DNA of 23,852 nt from CAYSSG01 sp964433635 (GCA_964433635.1 CAYSSG010000031.1:1-23852), one strand, 5' to 3'. Shown: positions 8,599 to 15,258, counted from the first letter of the stretch. A program made the numbers and translations. Notes: generated by a model not told the origin, from the letters alone.

Positions 8599-9777
8599 TT
8601 GATAGCAATATTGATAAAAAATATTAAGAAAATAAAACGGGTCAAAGGACCGTCCCCTGGTTGGTTGATTCTTTTTTTGTTAGCCGGTATTATTGTTTTC
8701 AGCGGTTGTGCGGGTGTAAACCCGCAGACAGGTTCACTGGAAGGCGTTGTGCACCGTGAAATTTCTACCGGGTCTGTACCGCTTCAAGATGCCCTTATTA
8801 GCGTCAGTGGTTCAACAAATACTGCTTTAACAGATTCTGAGGGTTATTTTTTACTCAATGAAGTTCCGGCAGGTAAGAGAACCTTAACCATTATTAAAGA
8901 GGGTTATCTTACGATTAAAGTGGCAAATATCTTTGTCGAACCGGATATTGTGAATAAAGCAAATCTTGGTAATCCTATCATTATTAAACCAAAGGAAGAC
9001 AGGGCGCTGTTTGATATCGCTTACGACGAATACAGCCAAGGGAATTATCAACAGGCGATGGACGGCTTTCTGCAACTGCGTAATGATTATCCGGACAGTT
9101 CCTGGGCTGACGATGCCCAGTACTTTATTGGTTTTATCTATGAAAGTAAATTTAATTTATACATTCAGGGAATTTTATCCTATTATGGCGTATTGCTGGA
9201 TTATCCGGACAGTTCCTGGGCTGACGATGCCCAACTGGGGATAGGTAATTGCTATTATGCCACCAAAGATTACGGAAATGCCATCAAGGAATACGGCAAG
9301 GTCCTTGATTTTTATCCGGGAAGTGAACTTCATTCTGTTGCGCAGTATGGCATCGCCTGGAGTTATCGAAGGGCTGGTACTTCTTACTATAGCGAGGCAC
9401 TTGCAGAATTTCGGAAGGTGATTGAGCTTTATCCTGATAGTGTTTATGCACCCCCTGCTCAGTATTTTATTGGAGAAATCTATTATGATTCAGGTCAATA
9501 TAGTCAAGCGATAAGTGAGTTCCAAACAACAATCAATCATTACCCTCAATCTTCCTGGCCACAGGAAGAGCGGCTTATTGCTCCGGCTGCCTATTTTTAT
9601 ATCGGATATTGTCATGAAAAACTGGAAAATTGGGAAAAGGCAATCATCGCGTATCAGGTTATTATTAAAAAATATCCTAAAAGCAAGTGGGATGATGGCA
9701 GCTCAATTGCTGCCGATGCCCAAAAGCGCATCAATTATATTAACGAAAATATCCTTCCTCCTGACGAACAGATTTAA
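8599..9777 (+). CDS. Lipoprotein with carboxypeptidase-regulatory-like domain and TPR/YbgF-like repeats
   Basis: About 392 residues. Two adjacent TTG codons (8596 and 8599) are possible starts; AAGGAGGG ends 6 bases before 8599, so that one is preferred. A membrane segment ends in the lipobox VFSGC. A carboxypeptidase-regulatory-like beta domain follows at about 45-115 (SLEGVVHREIST, ALISVSGSTNTALTDSEGYF, LNEVPAGKRTLTI). Then come at least six TPR units of the YbgF/BamD kind, with the pattern YPDS.WADDAQY.IG.(I/C)Y, about 130-385. Such lipoproteins usually scaffold envelope complexes. Two units carry an identical 35-bp stretch (9085-9119 and 9199-9233). The ECF sigma gene starts 3 bases after the stop, so the two are probably one operon. 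Confidence 0.87.
   Translation: MIAILIKNIKKIKRVKGPSPGWLILFLLAGIIVFSGCAGVNPQTGSLEGVVHREISTGSVPLQDALISVSGSTNTALTDSEGYFLLNEVPAGKRTLTIIKEGYLTIKVANIFVEPDIVNKANLGNPIIIKPKEDRALFDIAYDEYSQGNYQQAMDGFLQLRNDYPDSSWADDAQYFIGFIYESKFNLYIQGILSYYGVLLDYPDSSWADDAQLGIGNCYYATKDYGNAIKEYGKVLDFYPGSELHSVAQYGIAWSYRRAGTSYYSEALAEFRKVIELYPDSVYAPPAQYFIGEIYYDSGQYSQAISEFQTTINHYPQSSWPQEERLIAPAAYFYIGYCHEKLENWEKAIIAYQVIIKKYPKSKWDDGSSIAADAQKRINYINENILPPDEQI
9085..9119 (+). repeat. 35-bp direct repeat inside the TPR region, copy 1
   Basis: Identical to 9199-9233. It encodes DYPDSSWADDAQ in both places, offset by 114 bases (38 codons, one repeat unit). Nucleotide identity, including at wobble positions, points to a recent duplication or gene conversion. 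Confidence 0.85.
9199..9233 (+). repeat. 35-bp direct repeat inside the TPR region, copy 2
   Basis: Second copy of the stretch at 9085-9119, in the same codon phase. Confidence 0.85.
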
Positions 9778-9780
9778 GCA

Positions 9781-10377
9781 ATGGAACCAAAAGAGATGCC
9801 CGATACCAGTCGTGATCTGGAAAAGATAGAGTCCTGTCAATTAGGGAACACAGAAGCATTCTCATATTTAGTTGATAAATATAAGAATATGGTTTATCAG
9901 TTGGCGCTGAGAATGTCTGGAAATTACCATGATAGCGAGGATATTGCCCAGGAAGCTTTTCTCAGAGCATACCGCTCTTTACACCACTATAACCCGTCAT
10001 ATTCTTTTTCCAGCTGGTTATATAAAATCACACTCAATATTATTCGTGACCGGATCAGAAAGAAAGAACTATCCTTCCAGTATCATTCCCGGGAGAGAGA
10101 TGATGATGAAGATGTTGATGATTCCCTTTCAAGCCTAAGCGATGAATCCGCTGTAAATCCGGAGAACTGGCAGATCTGGCGCGAACGTCAGCAGGAACTG
10201 CAATCAGCAATCAGTGCATTGTCTTTATCCCATCGGGAAATGATTGTCCTGCGCCATATTCAAAACCTTTCCTACCATGAGATATCCGGAATCTTAAATA
10301 TACCCATGAATTCTGTCAAGGTCCGTTTGCATCGCGCCCGGGCTCAATTAAAAGAAATTCTGGAAAAAAATCAATAA
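9781..10377 (+). CDS. ECF-family RNA polymerase sigma factor (RpoE/SigW-like)
   Basis: A 198-residue extracytoplasmic-function sigma factor. Region 2 is at about 25-95, with MVYQLALRMSGNYHDSEDIA, QEAFLRAYRSL and SFSSWLYKITLNIIRDRIRKK. A linker rich in Asp/Ser (about 103-128) follows. Region 4 is at about 137-193, with LSLSHREMIVLRHIQNLSYH, EISGILNIPMNSVKVRLHRA as the helix-turn-helix that reads the -35 element. Usual ECF length. ATG 9781 comes 3 bases after the preceding stop, suggesting translational coupling, as no strong separate ribosome site is seen. The anti-sigma gene follows, so it is likely held inactive at the membrane until an envelope signal arrives. Confidence 0.94.
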   Translation: MEPKEMPDTSRDLEKIESCQLGNTEAFSYLVDKYKNMVYQLALRMSGNYHDSEDIAQEAFLRAYRSLHHYNPSYSFSSWLYKITLNIIRDRIRKKELSFQYHSRERDDDEDVDDSLSSLSDESAVNPENWQIWRERQQELQSAISALSLSHREMIVLRHIQNLSYHEISGILNIPMNSVKVRLHRARAQLKEILEKNQ

Positions 10378-10391
10378 ATCCGCATTTTTTT

Positions 10392-10417
10392 TGTAACATA
10401 AAGATGAAATCTACGTA
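10392..10417 (+). promoter_or_regulatory. Candidate ECF-type promoter upstream of the anti-sigma gene
   Basis: TGTAAC at 10392-10397, 16 bases, then CGTA at 10414-10417. By known ECF rules (for SigW, TGAAAC-N16-CGTA) this is a near match, one base off in the AAC-bearing -35. It lies just after the sigma gene and 43 bases before the anti-sigma ATG, where an autoregulated promoter would make sense. Confidence 0.55.
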
Positions 10418-10459
10418 TCATTAAGTAGGAAAGAAAGATAGAAATGGTGAAAAGATTAA

Positions 10460-11131
10460 ATGAAAATATCTAAATGCCAGGAATTCCAGAATGATATACA
10501 GGATTACCTTGATGGAAAACTGCCCCCCGAAACAGCGGCGGAGATTGAAGCACACCTGAATTCCTGTTCTAATTGTCAGAAAGAATACCGGTCATGGAAG
10601 GATCTTTTTCAGGCATTGAATTCTATTCCGGTAGAAAGTCCCTCCCCTGACTTCACTGCCCGGGTGATGGAGCAGATCGGTAAAGCAGAGCCGGCAGTCG
10701 GACAAAGCTGGTGGGAGAAGGTTCATCACATTATTACCATACCACGTGTTTCCCTGAAATGGGCAGCAGCTTTGGGAACGGCTATGGTGGTTGCCGTGAT
10801 GGGATTTAATCTTTACTTTTCTCCCGTTCAGCCAATTTGTACCAACAATCTATCAGAGATTACCTTTACCTTGCAGGCTGATGCCAGCCAGGTTAAAAGT
10901 ATTGCTATCGTAGGAGATTTTAATGACTGGGACCCCAAACGGAATCCCCTGAATGATGAAAATGGTGACGGAGTCTGGACAACGACGCTTAAGTTAGAAC
11001 CGGGACGTTATGAATATATGTTTATCCTGGACGGGCAGCAGTGGATTCCTGACCCGGCGGCTTACCGTTATGTCCGTGACGGTTTTGGCAACAAGAACGC
11101 AATTATTGAGATTAGTGACTGCAGCGGATAA
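10460..11131 (+). CDS. Zinc-finger anti-sigma factor with extracytoplasmic CBM48/AMPK-like domain
   Basis: A 223-residue membrane anti-sigma factor. The cytoplasmic N-terminus carries the zf-HC2 pattern Cys6...His32-x3-Cys36-x2-Cys39 (AHLNSCSNC), which binds the cognate ECF sigma. One membrane helix is at about 100-120 (WAAALGTAMVVAVMGFNLYF). The outer domain, about 130-221, looks like a CBM48/AMPK-beta glycogen-binding module: SIAIVGDFNDWDPKRNP, GVWTTTLKLEPGRYEYMFIL, DGQQWIPDPAA. In that family the aromatic residues bind alpha-glucans or act as packing domains, so the module could sense a glycan or partner in the envelope; that is inference. It is not a typical RsiW-type sensor. ATG 10460 has only weak ribosome-site match (GGTGAAAAG). 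It follows the sigma gene by 82 bases. Confidence 0.88.
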   Translation: MKISKCQEFQNDIQDYLDGKLPPETAAEIEAHLNSCSNCQKEYRSWKDLFQALNSIPVESPSPDFTARVMEQIGKAEPAVGQSWWEKVHHIITIPRVSLKWAAALGTAMVVAVMGFNLYFSPVQPICTNNLSEITFTLQADASQVKSIAIVGDFNDWDPKRNPLNDENGDGVWTTTLKLEPGRYEYMFILDGQQWIPDPAAYRYVRDGFGNKNAIIEISDCSG

Positions 11132-11224
11132 AATCAGTAATCAGTAAAAGTAATCAGTAAAGAGCCTAAGAATTATATGTATAATTGCGAAGGATTCTTT
11201 TACTAAAAACAATAAACTAAAAAC

Positions 11225-11243
11225 TGATAGCTGAAAGCTATCA
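11225..11243 (+). promoter_or_regulatory. Perfect hairpin next to a ribosome site
   Basis: TGATAGCT and AGCTATCA form a perfect 8-bp stem with a GAA loop. It abuts the AAGG that serves as the presumed ribosome site of the gene starting at 11257. It has no T-tract, so it is not an ordinary terminator. Confidence 0.45.
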
Positions 11244-11256
11244 AGGTTAAGAAAAC

Positions 11257-12237
11257 ATGAAATTCAAAAGAATGGTAAAAAAAGAATATGGAATGACAAC
11301 TAAAAGGTTGTTCGTATTTTCTCTGTTTATTCTTTTTCTTTTTATCACAGCATTTCCTGTGTCAGCGGTTCAGTTATCGGAGATGGATGGTATCAATCAG
11401 ATTGAAGAAGATCTGGCAGGCTCTTCTTACAGTGATTTTCAAAAGAGAATGATTATGAATTCAGTTCAGGAAGCCGTCGATGAGGGCATCTCCGTTAATG
11501 AGGCTGTTTCCATTCTGGAGGGAAGCATTGAAAATGAAATAGATGCCTATAATGTGAAGAAATTCTTTGACACAGTCACATCGGCAAAAGAGGAGGGCAT
11601 CTCTGAAGAGCCTCTCCTGAATAAGGTGAAAGAAGGACTGGCAAAGAATGTAGAAGAGAGACTGATTATTAGTGCCCTTACCCAGAAATCAGAAAATATG
11701 AAGATCGTCCGTAATATGCTTGCCGAAGCTCAGATTGAAAACGGAGATTCCGGGGAGATGATTGATATCCTGGCTGATTCACTGGCAAACGGTGTTCCCG
11801 CAAGTGCACTTTCCCAGGTCTTAACGATCAGCAGCGAGCAGGGAAAGAACTGGCAGGAAGTGGAAGAGGTTACCGAAGAGATGGCTAATTTAGGAATAAG
11901 AGCTTCAGATCTGGGTCTTCAGGAAGATAAAATTGAAATGATTTTCAGCCAGGCAATGGAGAGCCAGAACAGTCTGGAAAATATCTGCATGAATATTCAG
12001 GACCTGATGATGGCTGCAGTAGCAGTTGAGATATCTGGCAGTTCATCTCCAAGAGATGGAGCAGTTCCGTCATCCGGCAGCAGTCTGCCGGGTACCGATG
12101 CATCGATCTCTCCGTCTGGTAGCAGCGCGACAGAAACAACAGTCCCTTCCGGAGAAACCGGATCATCGCCTATATCTTCCGGTGATAGCAGCACTTCCAA
12201 ACCAGACAGCGAGAGTGGCAGCTCACCGTTAGATTAA
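11257..12237 (+). CDS. Exported helical protein with Ser/Gly/Pro-rich tail
   Basis: A 326-residue exported protein of unknown family. A signal peptide lies at about 13-38 (RLFVFSLFILFLFITAFPVSA, cut before VQ). Residues about 40-250 are predicted mainly alpha-helical, with repeated short helical units such as EEGISEEPLLNKVKEGLAKN and DILADSLANGVPASALSQVL. Residues about 257-326 are a low-complexity tail of Ser, Gly, Pro and Thr (SGSSSPRDGAVPSSGSSLPG), the type that can be an extended surface or periplasm-spanning linker. No cysteine other than the one in NICMNIQ. It follows the sigma/anti-sigma pair by 125 bases and could be in that regulon, but no separate ECF promoter is seen before it. In-frame ATGs at 11272 and 11293 are alternative starts. 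Confidence 0.78.
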   Translation: MKFKRMVKKEYGMTTKRLFVFSLFILFLFITAFPVSAVQLSEMDGINQIEEDLAGSSYSDFQKRMIMNSVQEAVDEGISVNEAVSILEGSIENEIDAYNVKKFFDTVTSAKEEGISEEPLLNKVKEGLAKNVEERLIISALTQKSENMKIVRNMLAEAQIENGDSGEMIDILADSLANGVPASALSQVLTISSEQGKNWQEVEEVTEEMANLGIRASDLGLQEDKIEMIFSQAMESQNSLENICMNIQDLMMAAVAVEISGSSSPRDGAVPSSGSSLPGTDASISPSGSSATETTVPSGETGSSPISSGDSSTSKPDSESGSSPLD

Positions 12238-12284
12238 TGATAGCTCTTTTAAAAAAGAATAGAGGAAAAGTATAAAGTATTACG

Positions 12285-12299
12285 TATACCGTATAACGT
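12285..12299 (-). repeat. Short AT-rich intergenic repeat, inverted relative to 786-800
   Basis: TATACCGTATAACGT is the exact reverse complement of 786-800, 11.5 kb away. Confidence 0.5.
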
Positions 12300-12363
12300 A
12301 CGACTAAAAACCAAAAACTATAAACTGAAAACCACTAACACTTTTGACAACATTTGAAAATCC

Positions 12364-12392
12364 TTGACTTCTCAAGAAAAATCGTTTATAAA
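12364..12392 (+). promoter_or_regulatory. Sigma-70/SigA-type promoter for the Cys-rich lipoprotein
   Basis: TTGACT at 12364-12369, spacer of 17, TATAAA at 12387-12392. Predicted start near 12399. Confidence 0.65.
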
Positions 12393-12437
12393 ATAAAATG
12401 ATTGTCTCACAAAGACTTAAAAGGCTGGTTTCTGAGC

Positions 12438-12458
12438 CCGTATGAGGTCGACATGCGG
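12438..12458 (+). promoter_or_regulatory. Leader hairpin in the Cys-rich lipoprotein mRNA
   Basis: CCGTATG pairs with CATGCGG (one G-U) around an AGGTCGA loop. A smaller stem GGCT/AGCC (12423-12438) abuts it. I compared it by eye with common riboswitch cores (TPP, SAM, cobalamin, c-di-GMP) and see no match. Confidence 0.35.
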
Positions 12459-12533
12459 AATATTTGCCCGTAAAATGCCAATAATGAATAAGAAAAAGAT
12501 TACCGGTAAAGAGCCCAGGATGCCAGATAAATA

Positions 12534-12553
12534 GAGAAATTAATTAATTTCTC
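12534..12553. promoter_or_regulatory. Perfect 20-bp palindrome in the leader
   Basis: GAGAAATTAATTAATTTCTC is its own reverse complement. It lies 64 bases before the ATG at 12618. It could be a dimeric regulator site in DNA or an AT-rich RNA stem. Confidence 0.5.
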
Positions 12554-12617
12554 AGTAAAATCCATGGAAAATAAAAATAAGAAAGAAAGTTACGAAACAC
12601 GAAAGGAGAATTCTTTA

Positions 12618-13607
12618 ATGAAGAAATTATTAGTACTCTTACTGATTTCAACCTTAGCCCTGTTTGTATTCGCCGGCTGTCAAAGTATCGTCCCCAGTGA
12701 AGGCGAAGGCGAAGGCGAAGTCGAAACTGTAACCGTGGACATCACTTCTAAGGTTACAATTGACGGATGGGATTATGTTGCAGGTGGCAGTCAAACTGTT
12801 ACCGTAACCTTCCCGGCACCTGTTACTGGTGTTGTTCAGATGTCTCTTTCTGATTGCACCGGCGATTACAGCAAAGCAGGGACAGTCGGTCTTTTCCCCA
12901 ATGCTGATAAGACCGTCTGGACTGGCAATGTGGAATTTGACTGCATCTCACAGAGTGTAGATCCCTGCGCATGCGATGAATGCCCTACATGTGAAGAAGG
13001 CGATTGCTGTGCAACGACCATCACAATCATTTCCGGAGCCTGTGATACGGACACCTGTCTTGTCTTCCCGGTGATTGTTGATTGTGAACCACCCGTGGCT
13101 GATTTATGTGTAGACCTGGATGAGTGCACCTGTGGCGGTTATGAGATAACCTTCAGCACCCTTTATAGCCCGGTAGACTGTGCCGAGGATGTCCTGGTCT
13201 GTGAAGACGACTGCTCTGGCGTAGCCGGCTGGTCCATTAACATCTATGATGGCTACCCCTATGACGAGTGCTGCTTGATTGAATGCGGAGAACCTATCTT
13301 TACACATACTGGAACTGGCTGCCCGGTAGAAGTGACCACTCCTTGCTTGGATTACTGTGGTTCATGTGATCCTTGCCTGACTTCCGGAGATATGGAACTC
13401 TATGTTATCTTCAGCATCTGGGATAAAGTGGGTAACGAGACTACAGAGGCTGCATTGTTGACAATTGATTGTGACAGTGATGAATTTGTTGATGCAGAAT
13501 TTACATTACCGGAAGGTGCGGACTGCTATGACCAGCTTACTCTGGTAGAATGTGCACCGGATTGCCCGGAATGCCCACCATGTGTTGTTAATAATGTTCT
13601 TGACTAA
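12618..13607 (+). CDS. Cysteine-rich lipoprotein
   Basis: A 329-residue lipoprotein from ATG 12618, chosen because GGAG lies 9 bases upstream and the signal peptide then starts normally (MKKLLVLLLISTLALFVF, lipobox FAGC, Cys21). The upstream in-frame ATG at 12564 would add a charged 18-residue head. After the anchor comes an (Glu-Gly) linker, a beta-type domain, then a stretch with about 31 cysteines (roughly 10% of the mature protein), including DPCACDECPTCEEGDCC, DECCLIECGEP, DYCGSCDPC and APDCPECPPC. No heme CxxCH motif and no ferredoxin CxxCxxCxxxC spacing is seen, so disulfide stabilisation or metal binding is more likely. Acidic and poor in Lys. No family recognised. It is the cysteine extreme of a neighbourhood full of thiol-redox proteins and ends at its own terminator. 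Confidence 0.88.
   Translation: MKKLLVLLLISTLALFVFAGCQSIVPSEGEGEGEVETVTVDITSKVTIDGWDYVAGGSQTVTVTFPAPVTGVVQMSLSDCTGDYSKAGTVGLFPNADKTVWTGNVEFDCISQSVDPCACDECPTCEEGDCCATTITIISGACDTDTCLVFPVIVDCEPPVADLCVDLDECTCGGYEITFSTLYSPVDCAEDVLVCEDDCSGVAGWSINIYDGYPYDECCLIECGEPIFTHTGTGCPVEVTTPCLDYCGSCDPCLTSGDMELYVIFSIWDKVGNETTEAALLTIDCDSDEFVDAEFTLPEGADCYDQLTLVECAPDCPECPPCVVNNVLD
12699..12722 (+). repeat. Hexanucleotide tandem repeat (GAAGGC)n coding Glu-Gly linker
   Basis: Three perfect GAAGGC units and one variant (GAAGTC). They encode the EGEGEGEV linker after the lipid cysteine. Unit length 6 keeps the frame on expansion or loss. The same type occurs at 13988-14017. Confidence 0.8.
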
Positions 13608-13654
13608 TTCATCATCGTTAACTTAAAGTTAAATATGATTTAATATTAACAATC

Positions 13655-13699
13655 AAAAGAAGAAGGAGAACCCTCAAAAGTTCTCCTTCTTCAATTTTG
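13655..13699 (+). terminator. Strong intrinsic terminator
   Basis: GAAGAAGGAGAAC at 13659-13671 and GTTCTCCTTCTTC at 13680-13692 form a perfect 13-bp stem with a CCTCAAAA loop, followed by AATTTT. With AAAA on the left it may work in both directions. It closes the Cys-rich lipoprotein transcript. Confidence 0.82.
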
Positions 13700-13726
13700 G
13701 TATCAGGAAATGACTCAAATACATCA

Positions 13727-13755
13727 TTGTTATCTTTTTGGGACTTTGTTATAAT
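13727..13755 (+). promoter_or_regulatory. Sigma-70/SigA-type promoter for the thioredoxin lipoprotein
   Basis: TTGTTA at 13727-13732, spacer of 17, perfect TATAAT at 13750-13755. Predicted start near 13762 gives a leader of about 145 bases, which holds a CAAATC-TTTT-GATTTG hairpin at 13803-13818. Confidence 0.68.
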
Positions 13756-13906
13756 GGTAAACATATTATTATAAGGTCTTATTGCAGTTTTTTTGAAAAA
13801 TTCAAATCTTTTGATTTGTCGAGATTTAAAATATATTATTTGTTTTCATGAAATCAAAAAGCTTGATCTGAAAAAAAGCACATATTCAATGGAGGGGGAA
13901 GATAGC

Positions 13907-14619
13907 ATGAAAAAATGGATGATGATTTTAATGATACTCTCACTGACCATCTTTGTGATTACCGGATGTGATAGTGTTGTTCCTTCCGAAGGGGAAGGCG
14001 AAGGGGAAGGCGAAGGCGAGAATCAGGTAGTCATGATAGAACTTTACATCCAGGATGGATGTCCAAACTGCACCGTCGTAGAACCTATTCTGGAAAGCCT
14101 GGCAGCAGATGAATACACAAGAGAAGAGATCATCCTGGTAGAGTTAGTACCTTTTGGCAGCAGTATCTACACATTACCGGAAGCAAATGATCGTATCAAT
14201 TGGTATTTTTCCAATTCCGAAGAACGGGGGACCCCGAATATCTTATTTAACGGTCTGCAGGACAGGATTTATGGAAAGTCAAATTATAGCGTTATCAAGA
14301 CAAAAATTGAGGCGCAGCTCTCTTTGACGCCAGCCATTCAATTGCAGGCTTCCCGAACGACTGACAGTGCGGGAACCGTGATTTCCGGAAAAGTAAAAAA
14401 TATCAGTAATTCCATACTGGCCGATCTGGTGGTAAACGGTATGCTCTTTAAAGACAGGAACAAGCAGGGATACCGGTACTCAGTTACAGATATTCTGGAA
14501 GATGAAAAAGTGGCAATCAGCACCCTCACCCCCGGTCAGGAGGTTGACTTTACCATTACCGTTGAGGGATTAAACTGGGATAGCCAAAATCTGGATGGCA
14601 TCATTTTTGTGCAGTCTGT
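13907..14619 (+). CDS. Thioredoxin-fold lipoprotein with CxxC (runs into assembly gap)
   Basis: At least 237 residues; the C-terminus is lost in the N block. ATG 13907 is preceded by GGAGGGGG at 8 bases. Signal peptide with lipobox VITGC (Cys21), then a (Glu-Gly)5 linker as in the Cys-rich lipoprotein. A thioredoxin-like domain at about 42-145 has DGCPNC (Cys52, Cys55), the mid-domain motif ANDRINWYFSNSEERGTPN and a GTPNILFNGL segment where the cis-Pro strand is expected. This resembles Omp28-type thioredoxin-fold surface proteins. A second, beta-type domain (about 155-237; GTVISGKVKNISNS, ILADLVVNGMLFKD) follows. The protein at 17463 has the same two-domain plan. Role: probably a thiol oxidoreductase or thiol sensor on the envelope; direction unknown. 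Confidence 0.84.
13988..14017 (+). repeat. Hexanucleotide tandem repeat (GAAGGN)5 coding Glu-Gly linker
   Basis: Five GAAGGG/GAAGGC units encoding EGEGEGEGEG. Same unit as at 12699-12722 but with two more copies and a G/C alternation at the sixth base. Confidence 0.8.
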
Positions 14620-14719
14620 NNNNNNNNNNNNNNNNNNNNNNNNNNNNNNNNNNNNNNNNNNNNNNNNNNNNNNNNNNNNNNNNNNNNNNNNNNNNNNNNN
14701 NNNNNNNNNNNNNNNNNNN
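14620..14719. other. Assembly gap of 100 N
   Basis: Exactly 100 unknown bases, a conventional scaffold gap size, so the true length is not known. It removes the C-terminus of the thioredoxin lipoprotein right after IIFVQS and anything between it and the next gene. Confidence 0.95.
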
Positions 14720-14739
14720 ATGCAAGGAGAAAATCGTTG

Positions 14740-15144
14740 ATGAAAAACATTATTATATCTCTATTGATTGTTTGCTGCATTGCATTTACATTAACCGGTT
14801 GTGAGGGATTGACGCCATCTGTTCCCGATGATGGACAAGATGCAGATGATACAGCATTGTCTTATATTAAGGTGTTGCCTGAAAAGTTGACGATGAATAT
14901 CTACCAGACACAAAAATTCGAAGTAAAAGGTTATAATTCGGAACATAAACCGGTACTCCTTGATTCTTCAAAGGTAGAAAAATGGGTGTCTATGTATAGC
15001 TGTGCTACCTGTGGAATCGTATGGACCATTTCACCAACCAAAGAATCTCTTTATACGAATTTTTCCCCTCACAAAGCAGGTCATTATACGGTTCATGTGA
15101 AATACGGTGACAAATGGGCAAACGCTGACGTGGAAGCATTTTAG
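14740..15144 (+). CDS. Small lipoprotein with Ig-like region and CxxC
   Basis: 134 residues from ATG 14740 (a TTG lies directly before it at 14737; AAGGAG is 10 bases upstream of the ATG). Signal peptide with lipobox LTGC (Cys21 or 22), a short acidic linker (PDDGQDADD), then about 85 residues that look like a bacterial Ig-like (Big2-type) beta domain: SYIKVLPEKLTMNIYQTQKF at the start and AGHYTVHVKYGDKWANADVE at the end. In place of the usual middle strand it has MYSCATCGIVWTI, so a CxxC sits in a loop. It could bind a metal or serve as a redox partner or substrate of the neighbouring thioredoxin-like proteins; this is inference. Confidence 0.78.
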   Translation: MKNIIISLLIVCCIAFTLTGCEGLTPSVPDDGQDADDTALSYIKVLPEKLTMNIYQTQKFEVKGYNSEHKPVLLDSSKVEKWVSMYSCATCGIVWTISPTKESLYTNFSPHKAGHYTVHVKYGDKWANADVEAF

Positions 15145-15258
15145 TCTTTGTATTTTTGCCATTAGAATCAGGAGAGAACGATGCTGTTCAACCGATGCAT
15201 CTAAAGACGATCGATAAAATAATCTAATGAAATCGGGTAGAGACTGATAGGCCACCTT

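Larger units (their letters stand above)
12238..12617. other. Intergenic region and long leader of the Cys-rich lipoprotein gene
   Basis: 380 bases. The left part (12271-12335) holds two kinds of short intergenic repeats: TATACCGTATAACGT, shared in reverse orientation with 786-800, and ACTAAAAACC/ACTATAAACTG units. The promoter at 12364-12392 then opens a leader of about 220 bases with two hairpins and a 20-bp palindrome. Confidence 0.5.

Noticed and set aside
12564..12617. Earlier ATG for the Cys-rich lipoprotein
   Set aside because: It adds a charged head before the signal peptide, and ATG 12618 has a better ribosome site.
12399..12617. Known riboswitch in the Cys-rich lipoprotein leader
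   Set aside because: No TPP, SAM, cobalamin, glycine, fluoride or c-di-GMP core could be matched by eye.
13793..13906. Upstream extension of the thioredoxin lipoprotein reading frame
   Set aside because: It would put 38 polar residues before a normal lipoprotein signal; ATG 13907 has a strong GGAGGGGG.
15181..15204. Seven-codon open frame (MLFNRCI) with GGAGAG upstream of the O-antigen-ligase-like gene
   Set aside because: Good ribosome site but too short to support; no attenuator structure seen near it. Might be a leader peptide.
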